From positions 71,891-135,890 of the forward strand of contig NW_005202113.1 in assembly GCF_000372725.1 (NCBI RefSeq): DNA of 64,000 bases. Direction: 5' to 3'. Position numbers and translations under genes: made by a program. A model generated the notes under the pieces. That model made no database searches. It was not told the origin of the DNA and saw only the letters and a program-made list of their open reading frames with translations. Source of the DNA: Emiliania huxleyi CCMP1516 (lineage: Eukaryota; Haptophyta; Isochrysidales; Noelaerhabdaceae). This document shows positions 42,686-53,594 of the stretch, in pieces (the stretch's first letter is position 1; each line of letters opens with the position of its first letter).

Positions 42686-43186
42686 ATGGCCGCCCTCCGC
42701 TCCGCCGCCCGCTCGCTCTGGCGGCGCGTGCACCCCGACCTTTTCCAGCGGCACCCTGCGGCGGCGGCCTCCAACCAGCGTGCGATGCAGGACGTTGGCG
42801 CCTTCCTCGACGCGGCGGCGGAGCGGCACCACGCGCTGCTCACCGGGGCGCCTCCGCCTCCGCCACCGCCGGCACGCTCGCTCGCCTTCTTCGTGGACGC
42901 GCCAGCACCGGCCGAGCCGCGAGAGGTTTGTGTTCGTCTGGCGCCGCCGCACGTGCCGCGCCACCTCGCGTCCGCCGCGGCAGCCGAGCGGTGGGCGGAC
43001 GGCGTGCGGCGCTGCATCGAGGATGCGGTGGCGGCCCTGGACGGGTCGCCCGACGTCAGGGCGGCCGGTGCGAGCGAGGAGCGCTCAGACGCACCTCCCG
43101 CGGCCGCCGACCCGCTTCTCGCCGCCGCCTTGCGCGCGTCCGCCGCGCGACAGCGCCACGAGCGGCGTGGCGCCGCCGCCGCCGCC

Positions 43187-43223
<37 letters not shown>

Positions 43224-44414
43224 GGATGCGCCTCGAGACGAGCCGCCTCTTTTTCGGGCGCGGCATCGACTCAGACGAGCAGCAGCGGCTCATCGAGGCG
43301 CTGCGCCGCCTCCTGCCGCAGCTCAGTCCGCGGGTGGTGCGCGCGCTGCGCGGCGGCGGCAGCAGCAGCTCGCGCTCGACGCATTTGCGCTCAAAGCATT
43401 TGCCGCCGCACCCCCCGATAGTGGTTGCAGCGCGGGAAGGCGCGGGCGGCGCGGGCGGCGCGGGTGTGGGGGGCGCGGGGATCGCCCACCTCGATCCCAG
43501 CTTTCAGCTCGCCGATCTGGAGGCGGCGCTGCTGGAGGCGGCGAGGCCGCCCTCCGCAGCCGGCGGAGAGAGCGGGGCGCGGGGTGGGAGTGGTGGCCGC
43601 GCGGACGGAGGCGGCCGCGGCGTCGCCGAGGCGGCGGTTGACGCTGCGCGCCGGCTGCGCGCCGCCGTGCGGTGCGATGGCGTGCTCACGAGCGGTGCGG
43701 ACGCAGAGACGGCGCTGCTCGTGGCGGAGGCGCTGCTCGCGCAGGCGACCGAGCTGCGCGAGGCCCTCGACCTGAGCTGGCAAGGCGTCCGGCTCCGGCT
43801 CCTCCCCGCTGCGGAGGAGGGCGCCGCCAACTGCCGCTTGACCGACGGCGCGGGCGGCGGCGCGCAGCTGCTCGTGCGCGGGACGCAGGGCGCGGCCGAA
43901 GTGCTCGCCCTCGTGCGGCGCGAGGCGCACAGCCTGAGGAGGGCGCGAGAGCGGGTGGCGGCCTCCCCTCTTCCCGGGCGGAGGCGTCGCGGGTGGCCAC
44001 GTCCAAGCGCCCCCACCCCTCGTGGCCCGACAGGCGGTGCTGCTCGACGAGCTGTGCGCGCGGCTCGGCTGCGCCGACGCCACCGCCATTGGCATCGGCC
44101 GCGGCTGCGGGGACGAGCAGGTGGCGTCGTTGCGCCGGCTGCTCTGCGAGGTGCCGGAGGGCGGGCTTGTGCTCGGCGACAGGTTCGAACCTGCGAGGCT
44201 ACACCTGGTGATTGGCAGCGGCGCCGCGGAGGCGGCGGAGCGCGCCATGGCCGGCCGACGCGGCGCAATGGAGGTGTATGTTGCACTACCGTCCGTCTTT
44301 GGCGCCGCTGAGCTCGCGGCGGCGATTGCATCGGCGATTGGCCGAGATGGGGCGGTTAGGACGCGGCATGGGACACGGATTTCAGCCGTTGGTGGCTCCA
44401 AACGTCAACGGTAG
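42686..44414 (+). CDS. TCAIM-like mitochondrial protein, DUF4460/DUF4461 (551 aa, 2 exons)
   Basis: Exons 42686-43960 and 44034-44414, with a 73-nt GC-AG intron joining RERVAA to VLLDELCARLG. The N-terminus ALRSAARSLWRRVHPDLFQR with HPAAAASNQRAMQ matches the J-like DUF4460 found at the start of TCAIM (T-cell activation inhibitor, mitochondrial). It also has the Arg-rich, acidic-poor look of a mitochondrial presequence. The C-terminal half (LRLLPAAEEGAANCRL to LHLVIGSGAAEAAERAM) corresponds to the DUF4461 region. The middle holds poly-Ala/poly-Pro (about residues 165-180) and Gly/Ala-rich inserts. The metazoan protein is linked to mitochondrial metabolism; the protist role is unknown. Confidence 0.72.
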
Positions 44415-44762
44415 TTGCTAGTTCAGTCACACATTGACGGTGTGTATTGTGTTCAATCGTTATCATCAGCGTACAGTACACACAACACACGGAGAGAGAG
44501 TTACCACGAGAGATATCCGACTCGAGTCGTGTCAATCGCTCCAAGAGCAAGACGAGAAAAGAGAGGTCGGCTCATCACTGTTGTGTTCCCCTGTTCCCCA
44601 AAGAGGCCAGAGAGAGCGGACAGAGCGCAGAGACGAGAGAGCCGAGCCTGGCGAGCCTCTCTCTCCATCCTCCTCTACGTTACGTCTCCGATTCTCACCT
44701 GGCTCTGTGCCACACCTCCCAACACAAAAATGAATGACAGGAATCGCACATCAACTGCCTTG
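44415..44762. other. Intergenic, between convergent genes
   Basis: 3' flanks of the TCAIM-like and CH/armadillo genes. GAGA-rich near 44490-44650. No gene supported. Confidence 0.5.
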
Positions 44763-44895
44763 TCAGCTCTCATCCCCTGCCATTGGACTGTCTGCGGCAA
44801 TCGCCTGGCCCTCGGCAGCGTCAGCTTCGCCACCCGGCTCCGCCTCCGCCTCCGGCGCCGGCTCGGCCGTGGGCTCAGGCTCGGGGGGCGGCGCG

Positions 44896-44930
<35 letters not shown>

Positions 44931-47900
44931 TGGAGCTGGTGAGTCATCCGCCGCTTCTGCGGGCTCCGGATTGGGAGAAGTTGCAGCAGCCTCCGTGGGC
45001 TCACTCCCGGACGCAGGCGCGTCTTGCAGTCCCGTGGAGCCCTCGACGGCGGGTGGCGCCTTCGCCGCGGTCGCAGTGCCCGCTTCTTCCACGGCCGCTG
45101 CAGGGTTCGGCGTCCCGCCGAGCGTGTTCGAGCTGGACCCGCCGGTGCTCGAGGTCGACTTGCGATACTGCATCAGCTTCTCCTTGTTCTTCTCCTGGCG
45201 CCGCTTGATCCGCGCCTTTTCCCGAGCCTCCTCCTCCTTCTTGGAGGCGAGTGCCGCGGCGGCCTTGCTCTCCTTCTCCTCCTCCTTCTTTTGCTTGAGC
45301 TCCTGGTAGTCGAGCAGCTTCGCATGCACCTCCTTGCGCCGCCTGGCCAGCTTTGCATTCCGCTCCTTCTCCTTGCGGACCCTCTCCTCCTCCTCGAGTT
45401 TCTTGCGCACCGCGGCGCGCTTCATCAGGGTCTCGTTCGGAGGCATGTTTGCACTACTCATGCCTGGCACCTCCGCCGGCTGTAGCGGCGCCTTCGGCGG
45501 CCGTCGTGGCGCAGCGGGTCGGGCAGCCGGCGAGACCCCAGGCCGCTGCCTTGCCGGAGCGGCCAGCTTCGACCCCGGGTCAGGTGAAGGCGCTCTGCTC
45601 CGCGACCGTTGCGGAGACGCTGCAGCAGGTGCAGAAGGCCTTGCTCCACCCACCTTCCGCTCAAGTGCGCTTTTCGCGGGGCGCTTCTCGGGAACGACCT
45701 TCAGACGCGTCTCCTCCGCCGCCACCGGCTTCAGAATGTTGATGCCGAGGGCATTCTCGAAGATGCTGTCCATGAGCTCGAGCGAGGCGGCGGCTGATGC
45801 GCTCAGCCCCATCTCGGGCGGGACGACACGCACCTGCGTCTCCTTGCGCTCAACCTTGACGGCAAGGCCGGCAGGCACCGGCACCTCGTTCGGATCAGCC
45901 GCCGCATTTAGCTTCTTCTCCAGCGCCGCGCGCTTTTGCTCCGCCGGGGAGAGCTTGGGCGCCGGGCGCGGCGGCTCCTTTTTGCCCGCGTCAGCCGCCT
46001 GCTTTTTGGCTCTGTCCGCCCGAGCCCCGTTTGCCGCCTGCTTGCGAGGCGGCCGCTGCGCCTCTGTCGCCGCCGCCTTCCCGTCAACAAGCTTTGCCGC
46101 GTACTTCTTCCCACCGCTTTGCTTGGCGCGGTCCTCGCGAAGCTTGCGCCGCTGCTCCTCGGTCGGCTTTGGCTTTGCCGCTGTCGCTTCGGTGTCCGAC
46201 CCCGGGTCCCGTCGGCCTGGAGACGGCCGGCCATAGCCGCCACCCTTGACTGCCGCGTAGCTGCCTCCTCTCTGCCGTCCTCCTTCGGTCCCCTTGCTTG
46301 CCGGCTTCGGCAACAACACCGGGCCGTCCGCCGCCTCGCCGCCGATGCTCGCCCTCCTCGCACGGGCGGGGCTCTTTTTGGGCGCCGCTTCCGCCTTGGT
46401 GGCCCCTCCGGCCTTGGGCGATCGGGCTGGAGAGATGGGCGGTAGCACCTTTTTGCGGCCGGTCGGTACCGCGTCGACATTATCCACGGCGTCGGAGCGT
46501 GGCCGAAGCGCCGGCGCCGGCTTTCCCTGCTTTTGCGGCGGCGGCGAGCCTTGGCTCTGATGCTTCTCAGCAAAGCCAAGCAGCGCTGCCAGACCCGGGT
46601 GCTCCGCTCCCCGAAGCTGCAGGTACTGCTGACTGGCGGCAAGCACGGCCGGTGCGACGCGGTTGAGAATCTCGGTGTGTTGCAAGTGGAGGAGCTTGGC
46701 GGTCAGCTCGACGCAGAGGGTGGCGCGGATGGAGGAGCCATCGACGGCACTCTTGCCGCCCGGCTCGGTCGGCAGCAGCTTGCTCAGCGCCTGCTCGCAA
46801 AAGATCTCGAGAAAGTCGTGCAGCATCTCAGAGGTGTGGTAGCGCTCCACGAGCACGAGGAATGGGATGCTGCCGACCCGCCCATGCAGCGCGTCGTTGA
46901 GGCAGACCTTGCCGAGGAATTGCAGCAGCAAGAGCGCGTGGCGCAGGCCGAGGCTCGGGTGCTTGGCGAGGGTGAGGAAGAAGTCAAAGTCGGAGTTATC
47001 GTAGCCGTACAGGGTGACCTGCTTGATGAGAGGCTTGAGGAGCACGCCCACGGGGATTTGCGGCTGCTGCATCAGCGTGAGCTGGAAGTTGCGCGCGATA
47101 AAGTGGCGGGCGCCCGCCTCATGGTGGTTCTCGATGAGCGAAAAGGCGAGCGCCTTGAACAGCGCCGGCGCCGCGGGGTGATTCGTCGACGCAAAGCGGT
47201 CGAGCAAGCGGAAGAGCGCAACGTGCACGCCCATCTGCAGCTCAAAGTCGGAATCGCGGCAGCCGCGCTTGAGCTCCGTCAGCACCACGCTCGCTGCGTC
47301 CTGAGACGCACCGTCCTCGGCGGCGGCTGCAGCGACGGCGTCGGCACTCGCCTCGAGCCGGATGGTCTGGAGTTCGTCCGGGAAGCTCGACCAGAGCTGC
47401 GCAAGCAGTTCGAGGGCGCGTCCGCGGCCAAGCGGGGGCGCGTACGGCAGCCGCGCCACGTGGAGCGCGCGCTGGACCAAGTATTGGAGCGCGCCCGAGT
47501 ACCTGATGTAGCTGGGCATGCCGGCGGTGGCCGAGAGTAGTGGCAGAAGCTCGAGGGCGAAGGTCAGGTAGGGCGTCGGCTCGGCGAGCAGCTGAGGCAG
47601 CACGTGCGAGATGAACTGCTCCACATTGTCGCCGCTAAAGTGCAGCACCATTGGCAGCAGTGAGCCGGCCGAGTGCAGCTCCGGGTGGGCGCGCCATGCC
47701 TCAATCATGGCGGACGCGCCGCCGTCGGGCCGGGAGAACCAAAGCCACAGCACCGCCTGCCCTCCCCGCTGGGTGAGCTCCGACGCGATCCTGCAGAGCA
47801 GCCGGCTGGTCCAGAGCGCGACGTTGGCCTCGGTCGAGCTGAGCCCAGGCTGCAGCAGGGCGAGCGCCCTCTCTGCATTCGCCTCACTAGCACCGCACAG

Positions 47901-48557
47901 GGCCACCAGGTGGCGGCAGTGAGCAAACGCGAGCTTCAGGTACCTCACCGCAGTCTCGTGGTCTCCACGTTCGCCGTGCGCCAGCTTCCGCGAGAGGCGG
48001 CGGAGGCTCGGCTCGCCAACCATCTGCAGGGCCTCGCCCCAGCTGCACGAGTGCAGTTGCGTGTGCAGGCAAATCGCGAGGAACTCCTCGGGACTGCGCG
48101 CCTCGTTCGGGGCGGCTGGCGGAGTGCCGATGCCGGCCGATGCCTCCGCGGCCCCTCGATCGGACCGGTCGCCTCTCGCAGCCGCCCCGCCCTGCGGCCC
48201 TGGCGAGTGTGCGTGCACGTGCAATTGCTTGACCACGTCGACGACGATGTCGGTGTCTCCCGCAACTATGAGCACCTTCATGTCGGCATCGACGTAGACA
48301 CCATACTCACGCAGCTCCGGCAACAGCAGGTTCCAGTTGTACAGCTTGGCAACCGGCGTGGTCAGCTCCTTGAGTGCGCCTGGCCGCCGGCCGCCCAGCT
48401 GCTGCAACAGGATCCCGACCCGCACTCCGTTCTCGAACTCGGCGGCAGCCTCCCGCGCAAGCGCGACCGAGTCGCCGTAGGGGGCCGCCTCGGACTCTCT
48501 CAGCACCCCCAGCCGGCGGAGCCAGCCGGCGACGGCGCCATCGAGCACCAGGGGCAT
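44763..48557 (-). CDS. CH-like / armadillo-fold microtubule-associated protein (1,264 aa, single exon)
   Basis: Single uninterrupted frame from ATG 48555-48557. Residues 1-105 resemble a calponin-homology-like domain (GWLRRLGVL, FENGVRVGILLQQLGG, KLYNWNLLLPELREYGVYV), as in CLAMP/SPEF-type microtubule binders. Residues about 150-680 are helical repeats (for example GVHVALFRLLDRFASTN, SLGLRHALLLLQFLGKVCLN, FLEIFCEQALSKLLP), consistent with an armadillo/HEAT solenoid. Residues about 680-1060 are basic, Pro/Ser-rich and probably disordered. Residues about 1075-1165 are a highly charged coiled coil (KKLEEEERVRKEKERNAKLA, ELKQKKEEEKESKAA). The C-terminus is an acidic PEPEPE repeat. The architecture suggests a flagellar or cytoskeletal protein (inference). 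The absence of introns over 3.8 kb is notable. Confidence 0.78.
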
Positions 48558-48873
48558 GGTCGGCGCAACAGTAACGGTCCCGGCCAGATGATCCGGCGAA
48601 ACTGCGTTGGGCGTGAACGATTGCGCTTTGGGGCTTACTCTACTTAACTCTCTGTGGCTAGAAGTTCCTATCTATGCTTCTGTTCTCGGCGCGCGCACGT
48701 TTGGCACTAACTCGAGGCTTTGATTCTTACGCCCCTCACTCACCCGCCAACCAAGGCAGGTAGGTAGGTGATTGAGTGAGTGACTTGTTTGTGTGTGTGT
48801 GTGTGCTCACTCACACCACTACACTGTCTGGTGGGGGTGCCCGAGCCATGTATGTGTGCGTCTGTGCATGTGC
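48558..48873. other. Promoter-side spacer
   Basis: Upstream region of the CH/armadillo gene. It includes GGTAGGTAGGTGATTGAGTG and (GT)n near 48760-48805. No gene. Confidence 0.4.
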
Positions 48874-50490
48874 GGGAAAAAAGAAAGAAAACACACAACC
48901 CAAGGCGGAGGAGGGATGGGAGGACGGCACACCGCCACCACACAGGGATTTTAAGGAGAGGAGTGTGGTGCTAGCCGTCACCCACCCTCGGGCGTCTACC
49001 TCTTCCTATCTCTCTTTGCAAGTCTCTCGCCAATTCTCGCAGCGACCTTCATGCCGCCTAGCATGCCGCCTCGCGTTCTTCCTACCTACTCTCGTCGTTC
49101 TCTCTCCTGCTGTTTCATCCTCTGACTCATCGCTCTCCTCGCACCTCGCGGGCCTCGTTCTGAGACGCCGCCACCGCCTGCCGATCCCTTGCTCTCGCGG
49201 CTTCTCTCGCCTCTCGCGGCGTAACTCCGCTCTCCTCGCAGCGTATTTTGGCCCCTCGAGTTTATCGAGCCTTCCTCTCGCGCAAGGACCACATTTCTGA
49301 CTCTCCCACTCCGATCATTATTTGCCTCCAAGTCATGTCGTTGCTCAGATCCACTCTCGCTTTTCGAGCACTTACCTCAACGGTCGGTGTTGGCACTGTG
49401 GGGCTCCATTCGTGTGTAAAAAGAAAGAAAGAAAACAGACAATCCAAGGGAGGGATGGGAGGACGGCACGCCGCCACCAGAAAAGGATTTAAGGAGAGGA
49501 GTGTGGTGCTAGCCGTCGCCCACCCTAACCCTTGTTCGTCTGCTCTTCTTTCTCCCTTCGCGTGTAACAGAGGCGGTGGAAGCTCCATCGACCGGCGACG
49601 TCGAAGACGAGCTTTAAAGAAAGAAAGAAAGAAAACAGTCAACCCAAGGGAGGGATGGGAGGACGGCACGCCGCCACCACACAGGGATTTTAGGGGAGAA
49701 GTGTGGTGCTAGCCGTCGCCCACCCTCGGGCGTCTACCTATTTCTATCTCCCTTCGCAGTTTCTCACCAATTCTCGCAGCGACCTTCATGCCACCTCGCG
49801 TTCTTCCCACTCTCGTCGTTCTCTCTCCTGCTGTCTCTTCCCCTGACTCATCGCTCTCCTCGGCCTCGTTCTGAGACGCCGCTGCCGTCTGCCTTGCTCT
49901 CGCTGCTTCTCTCGCCTTTCTGCGTAACTCCGCTCTCCTCTCCGCGTATTTTGGTCCCTCGAGTTTATCGAGCATTCCCTCGCGCAAGGACCACATTTCT
50001 GACTCCCACCGCGATCATATCCCGCCATGTCATGTCGTTGCTCAGGTCCACTCTCGTTTCGAGCACTTTTGTACCTCAACTGTCGGTGTTGGCACTGGGG
50101 TTCCCTTCGGGGATATCGTGACAGCTGACGGCGGGATTTCCACTGGTGTTTCGTCCTCCTCGGGGTCGTCTTCCCCGGCTTCCTTGCGTTCGGCGTGGCT
50201 CACCCTCCATGCCGTGAACAGGCGCTTTATCCACTCTATATTCTTCTCTCGTTCCTCTGCCCGTGCCTTGGTCTTGTCGTTGTTTCGCACCCATGTCTGT
50301 ATGGCAATCGAGGCTGCCTTCCCCACTACCTACCTGTAGTTCACTCGTCACCTCTCCCGCGAGCGCCCCTCTCTTTCTTTCGGGTATGGGGTCCGTGAGT
50401 GCGGGCAACGTGCAAAGAAAGAAAGAAAGAAAACACACAACCCAAGGGAGGGATGGGAGAACGGCACGCCAGGCAATCACGGGCGGGTCC
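48874..50490. repeat. Tandem array of diverged repeat units with (GAAA)n junctions
   Basis: Four units start with a (GAAA)n run followed by a shared block containing GGGAGGGATGGGAGGACGGC. The starts are near 48874, 49417, 49615 and 50413. Units 1 (48874-49407) and 3 (49615-50105) are long, collinear and share further blocks, such as CTCGAGTTTATCGAGC (49254 and 49957) and GGTCGGTGTTGGCACTG-like ends. Unit 2 is short (about 190 bp) and unit 4 is cut off by the next gene. On the minus strand, unit 3 carries an open frame with DKLEGPKYAERRAELRRKAR, and unit 1 a broken version of it. The unit may therefore derive from a duplicated gene fragment. Confidence 0.75.
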
Positions 50491-50561
50491 ATGTTTTTCT
50501 TTTGAGGACGTTCTCAGCGGCTCTCCTCGGCGTGCCTGTGGCCCCACCTGCCTCTAGCGCG

Positions 50562-52676
50562 ATGTTCAGCAACTGGGGCATGTTTTATCGCCTCGATATG
50601 CCGCCGCTGCCGCCTCTGGCGCCGCTGCCGCCGCTGACGCCGTCTCCGCCGTCTCCGCCGTCACCCCCGCTGGCGCCTCCATCACCCTTGCGGTCTCCGG
50701 TGCCTCCGATGCTGCCACCGTTCCCGCCTTCGTCCCCGCTCGTCGTGCCGTCGCCGTCGTCGCCAGCGGTTCCTCCTCCTCCTTCGCCGCCCACTCCACC
50801 CTCGCCGCCGATGCCGTGGCCGCCGAGCCTTGCGTCACCGCCACCGGCGGCGCCCCAGCGATTGTTTCGCACGGGGTCCATACGCTCGTGCGGCGAGACC
50901 GTTCGTGGAGACACCACCAAGGCTGCCAGGCAGACCGGCACCCCCGCGGGCGAGCACATTTACGCCTTCACCGTCGCCGCGGCCGGCACGATAGTCTTTG
51001 ACACGTGCGGCTCTGGTCTCGACACGGTCGTGAGCGTGTTCACGTCGGGGCTCGCGAAGAAGGTGGCTCAGGGCGACGACAGCATCGCTTGCGGCAAGCA
51101 AGCCATCTTGACGGCCTCGCTCGACGCCGGCGCCTACGACCTCGTCGTCGAGGGCTACTATAAGAGCGAAGGGACGTACACGCTCACCGTCGGCTGTAGC
51201 AACCTGTACAGCGACGGCGCCCGGATTGGACCCCTGTCATCGCCCGCAGCGCCGCCGCCGCCGCCGGCACCGCCGCCCTCGCCGCCGCATCCTCCCCCGT
51301 CCTCGCCGCCGTCTCAGCCGCCGCTCCCGCCGCCGCCACCTCCCCCGTCCTCGCCGCCGTCTCAGCCGCCGCTCCCGCCGCCGCCTCCTCCCCCGTCCTC
51401 GCCGCCGTCTCAGCCGCCGCTCCCGCCGCCGCATCCCCCGTCCTCGCCGCCTCTGTCGCCGCCGCTTCCGCCGCCGCCTCCTCCCCCGTCCTCGCCGCCT
51501 CTGTCGCCGCCGCTCCCGCCGCCGCCTCCTCCCCCGTCCTCGCCGCCTCTGTCGCCGCCACTCCCGCCGCCTCATCCTCCCCCGTCCTCGCCGCCTGTGT
51601 CGCCGCCGCTTCCGCCGCCGCCTCCTCCCCCGTCCTCGCCGCCTGTGTCGCCGCCGCTTCCGCCGCCGCATCCTCCCCCGTCCTCGCCGCCTGTGTCGCC
51701 GCCGCTTCCGCCGCCCTGCCCGCCCCACCCACCTGGCGCAGCTCCTCCGCCGCCACTGCCGCCGCCGCCGCTACCGCCGCCGCCACTGCCGCCGCCGCCG
51801 CTACCGCCGCCGCCACTGCCGCCACTGCCGCTACCGCCGCTACCGCCGCCGCCACTGCCGCCGCCGCCGCCGCCGCCGCCGCCACTGCCGCCGCCGCCAC
51901 TGCCGCCCGACCCGTGCGGCACGTGCAACGCAATCGTCAAAAAGACCGGCAGATCGCCCCTTCCTTATGGAGACCCGTGCCTGCCGGGCGACCCGGCTCA
52001 AACCTACCAGGACAACCCCAACACCCGCCCTCAGGAGACCACTGAGTGCTACACGGACATCGCGAGCAAGAATCATGTGCGCCGCTGCGTTGTCGCACCG
52101 TGGCTGGGCATCTCCTACGATACGCACTTCGATACGCCTGAAGACGTCGAAACGTGCCTGGTGCAGCCCTCGTCGCCGCCCCCTGCGCTTCCGCCAGCCC
52201 TGCCACCGAGACCGCCGCTAGACCCGCTCGACTCCTTTGCCGCCGCTGTGAAGAAGGCGCTCGGCGCCGACTCCTTGCCTGCCAACGACATCCGGCTCGT
52301 CCTCGCCCCCATCGTCGTTGGCCCCTTCGCCTGCTGCCTCCTCGGACTCGCCTCGCTCGGCTGCCTCTACCTCTGCATGCCTCACGGCGTGAAGCGGTCG
52401 CCGCCGCGCTCCCTCCTCAGCGACGACGGCGCAAAGGCGGCGGCTGATTTCGCTATGGACTTTGGCCCAGCCGCGAGCGCTCACAGCGGCGGCGGCGGTC
52501 GTGGCGCAGCTTCGCGGCGCTCGACGCGGCAATCGTCGTCCATCGCGCTGCGCTCGCCGGCCGGGCGGTCCCCTGCTGAGATCCTCAGCCGCAGGATAGC
52601 AGGCAATGTCAGCCCGATTCCGCTACCCTCTCCAAAGGCTCTCAAACAGCAAGCCCAGGCGCTACAATGGCTATGA
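50562..52676 (+). CDS. SPPP-rich cell-surface protein with PPC-like domain and membrane anchor (704 aa)
   Basis: The frame is open from 50502, but the first ATG is at 50562 (MFSNWGMFYRL). No signal peptide is visible, so an upstream exon may be missing. Residues 10-95 are Pro/Ser-rich. Residues about 100-213 form a PPC-like beta-sandwich (GEHIYAFTVAAAGTIVFDTC, GAYDLVVEGYYKSEGTYTLT), a fold better known from secreted bacterial proteases. Residues about 225-450 are (S)PPP repeats of extensin/pherophorin type, expected to be hydroxylated and glycosylated. Residues 451-545 form a Cys-containing module (DPCGTCNAIV, RRCVVAPWLG). One membrane helix (VVGPFACCLLGLASLGCLYL, about 584-604) and a cytoplasmic Ser/Arg-rich tail follow. 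Probable wall or scale-associated surface protein. Confidence 0.75.
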   Translation: MFSNWGMFYRLDMPPLPPLAPLPPLTPSPPSPPSPPLAPPSPLRSPVPPMLPPFPPSSPLVVPSPSSPAVPPPPSPPTPPSPPMPWPPSLASPPPAAPQRLFRTGSIRSCGETVRGDTTKAARQTGTPAGEHIYAFTVAAAGTIVFDTCGSGLDTVVSVFTSGLAKKVAQGDDSIACGKQAILTASLDAGAYDLVVEGYYKSEGTYTLTVGCSNLYSDGARIGPLSSPAAPPPPPAPPPSPPHPPPSSPPSQPPLPPPPPPPSSPPSQPPLPPPPPPPSSPPSQPPLPPPHPPSSPPLSPPLPPPPPPPSSPPLSPPLPPPPPPPSSPPLSPPLPPPHPPPSSPPVSPPLPPPPPPPSSPPVSPPLPPPHPPPSSPPVSPPLPPPCPPHPPGAAPPPPLPPPPLPPPPLPPPPLPPPPLPPLPLPPLPPPPLPPPPPPPPPLPPPPLPPDPCGTCNAIVKKTGRSPLPYGDPCLPGDPAQTYQDNPNTRPQETTECYTDIASKNHVRRCVVAPWLGISYDTHFDTPEDVETCLVQPSSPPPALPPALPPRPPLDPLDSFAAAVKKALGADSLPANDIRLVLAPIVVGPFACCLLGLASLGCLYLCMPHGVKRSPPRSLLSDDGAKAAADFAMDFGPAASAHSGGGGRGAASRRSTRQSSSIALRSPAGRSPAEILSRRIAGNVSPIPLPSPKALKQQAQALQWL

Positions 52677-53594
52677 ATGCCTCTGTGTCGCTGTGCTGCA
52701 GTGCGCTGTGCGAGAACAGGCGAGCGTCGAAGCAGAGATGCTTCGTACCACCAATCCCTAGCTGCGCGCGGCGCGCGGATCTCCGCTTTTGGCTTTTGAG
52801 CCGGCGGCCGCGCGCAAGGCGCGGCGCGGCGCGGCGTGGGGCGGCGGGCGTCATGGCGGTTGGCGGTCAGTGTAAAAACCCTGTGTGTGCCCATGACGCG
52901 GTTGGCGCACGTGTGTGTCTCACTCTGCGCAGGCTGGGGCCCTGCGGCCCTGGGACACCACACGCGACACGGACTCAGTGCTGTTGAGGCGGGGGTTTCC
53001 GCGGTGTGTCTCATGTGTACTCGCATATACTCTCGAGTACTCGCACGCCGCGGCTCGCGAGCGCGACCTCCACAAGCCACTCCATCTCTCTATCTCAGTA
53101 CTCAGATGGCCGAGTGAAATCTGGGCGCACATCTCTCCGATCTCGACACACAAACCAGATAGAGTGCAGTTTATTGCTATAGCCATACGACCTCGGCTCC
53201 TGCGCACCCAGTGATCACTGCCAGTGTCCCACGCTGCGCCACTCCCAGACCGCAGACGCCCCAGAGGTGAGAGGAGAGCGCGCAGGCCGCAACACGAGTG
53301 GTGTGTACGGCTTTAGACGCGGGCATGCGCGGCTGCGCTCACACGCCACACCTATCTCTCTATGCGTTCATTGTCCCCAACCATCCGCCATGCGCACCAC
53401 GCCCACCCGCGGGGCCGTAGCCCCCCCCCCCCCCCCCAAACCACCACACACACAGTCCGGCACCGTGGTGCTCATCTGCTCATCCACCCCTCCCCCCTCC
53501 CCCCCCGATCATCAAATCGTGAGCGCGTCACGCACAAGGTACACATGTCCTAGCCTTGCCGTTTCTTGACGACGGTACTGCTGGCCCGGCAGCA
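52677..53594. other. Intergenic, between convergent genes
   Basis: GC-rich 3' flanks. CGCGCAAGGCGCGGCGCGGC lies near 52810; C-runs occur at 53420-53440 and 53487-53505. No gene supported. Confidence 0.5.

Noticed and set aside
44178..44195. tRNA-like B box (GGTTCGAACC)
   Set aside because: It lies inside the second exon of the TCAIM-like gene, has no A box or foldable acceptor stem upstream, and is simply a local palindrome.
51240..51910. Possible CRISPR-like or satellite array of CCGCC repeats
   Set aside because: These are codons for the proline-rich region of the surface protein in an open frame. No spacers.
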